A stretch of DNA of 64,000 nucleotides from the NCBI GenBank assembly GCA_947632485.1, contig CANRPJ010000006.1:1-64000 (forward strand), read 5' to 3'. Both the position numbers and the translations under genes were made by a program. This document shows, one piece after another, positions 63,256 to 64,000 of the stretch (position 1 is the stretch's first letter; the number at the start of each line of letters is the position of its first letter). The DNA is from an uncultured Muribaculaceae bacterium. GTDB taxonomy: Bacteria; Bacteroidota; Bacteroidia; Bacteroidales; Muribaculaceae. The notes under the pieces were generated by a model. The model searched no databases. It was not told the DNA's origin and worked only from the letters and a program-made list of their open reading frames with translations.

Positions 63256-64000
63256 TCACTCTGATTTAGGGAGCAAAAGATTTCCTAAAAGAGCGCCTAT
63301 GCGGTTTTTCAGGCGCGTATGCGAGCCGAAGAAGCTGTCCCATCTGCGCTCTGCCACCATATTGCGGCATCTCTGCGCCAGCTCCGGATTCTTGCTTCCG
63401 GAGGCCTGGAGCGCGCGGCCCACATTGAAGGCTGCCGACATCGCCCGGTCGCGGGCGGCGGGCACCAGACTGGGGTGGTGAGTGGCCATATAGGCCTCGA
63501 TGCGCGCTGTCACGTCGAGAGCGTCGGCGCGCTCCTCGCTCCAGTTGGAGCTGAAGTTGCCGCCGTGCATCCGGTAGTAGTAGAGCGGGTATTCCAGAAA
63601 GGCCACCTTCTGTGTCTTCAAGTAGAGGCGATAGAAGAGGTCGAGGTCTTCAAAGCGCGTGCCGGGGCGGAAGCGAAGGCCGCTCCAGAGGTGACGCTTC
63701 GACATCGTGCCGCTCAAGGTGCTCTCCATACCTCTGCGCTGATAAAGGGTAAGCTCCACAGCCTGAGCCGGCTCAAGCACTTCTGCGGCCGGCACCTCTC
63801 CGCGGGTCACTCTCGGCGCCTCGCCCGAAAATCTCTTCACGGGGCTTACCGCCAGCTCCACGCCGGAGGCTTCCGCCACTCCCACCAGAGTGGAGAAGAG
63901 GCGGGGGTCGCAGAGATCGTCGGCATCAATAAATGTGATCCATTGTCCCTGCGCGCGGTCGAGTGCCGCGTTGCGGGCTTCGCTCACTCCTGTGGCTGGC
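63256..64000 (-). CDS. Glycosyltransferase family 2 (GT-A), N-terminus outside window
   Basis: Open to the window edge; only the part from TGVSEARNAALDRAQGQWITFIDADDLCDPRLFS onward is present, so the nucleotide-sugar binding start is missing. The DAD (IDADD) metal site and the FEDLDLFYRLYL acceptor loop are visible, followed by a helical C-terminus (YYYRMHGGNFSSNWSEERADALDV...). Bacterial GT2 enzymes of this kind build surface glycans. The GTG at 63987 is an internal codon. Confidence 0.88.
   Translation of the reverse strand, partial: PATGVSEARNAALDRAQGQWITFIDADDLCDPRLFSTLVGVAEASGVELAVSPVKRFSGEAPRVTRGEVPAAEVLEPAQAVELTLYQRRGMESTLSGTMSKRHLWSGLRFRPGTRFEDLDLFYRLYLKTQKVAFLEYPLYYYRMHGGNFSSNWSEERADALDVTARIEAYMATHHPSLVPAARDRAMSAAFNVGRALQASGSKNPELAQRCRNMVAERRWDSFFGSHTRLKNRIGALLGNLLLPKSE

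Overview
The window reads as a chromosomal segment of a Bacteroidales bacterium, most likely a Muribaculaceae-like gut commensal (family assignment is inference). Supporting signs are GC-rich protein genes separated by short AT-rich gaps, Bacteroidetes-type promoters (TTTG, 19-20 nt spacer, TAnnTTTG) ahead of many genes, lipoproteins with D/N-rich starts, TonB-dependent receptors, GH105/GH123-like/GH110 glycosidases, a C10 protease, and a four-subunit 2-oxoacid:ferredoxin oxidoreductase.

Layout. 1-8.5 kb: GH105-like hydrolase (cut by the window edge), a gene remnant beside tRNA-Lys, then a leftward block purB-queA-aroA-GH123/DUF4091-small membrane protein-metal ABC permease. 8.6-9.8 kb: two tRNA-Val, cdd, a lipoprotein. 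9.9-14.2 and 16.4-18.2 kb: isolated phage structural genes (portal, partner proteins, HK97-fold capsid), split by an AT-rich C10 protease/lipoprotein pair. 18.4-31.4 kb: M28 peptidase, rsmA, der, era, fabH, rpmF, yceD, tRNA-Arg, ychF, pgi, gpsA, lysS. 31.4-32.8 kb: dinD-like gene and an oriC-like cluster of DnaA boxes. 32.8-38 kb: a TonB receptor interrupted by an amber codon, a His-rich protein, a tiny TA-like operon, GH110. 38-48 kb: gap, mscL, a terminase ATPase, C1B peptidase, ubiE-purC, a pseudokinase/GNAT pair, serS, yqeY. 48.2-53.8 kb: polysaccharide export operon (SLBB, Wzz, M23, GH73). 53.9-57.7 kb: recA, a TonB receptor plus HMA metal chaperone. 57.7-59.7 kb: AbiE-type toxin-antitoxin cassette flanked by direct repeats. 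59.7-64 kb: oxoacid oxidoreductase operon, sirtuin, GT2.

The main novelty candidate is a dispersed set of phage morphogenesis genes without a prophage around them. A large-terminase ATPase, a portal, an HK97-fold capsid and small companions lie as separate one-to-three-gene units between housekeeping genes. Two of their promoters match at about 36 of 40 bases, and a third shares the -33/-7 boxes, spacing and flanks. Most of the genes also have a similar ACCATTAAAA-type leader just ahead of the start codon. GC content resembles neighbouring chromosomal genes, and no integrase, replication, tail or lysis block was seen. This resembles the scattered architecture of gene transfer agents or another domesticated capsid system. 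That interpretation is inference.
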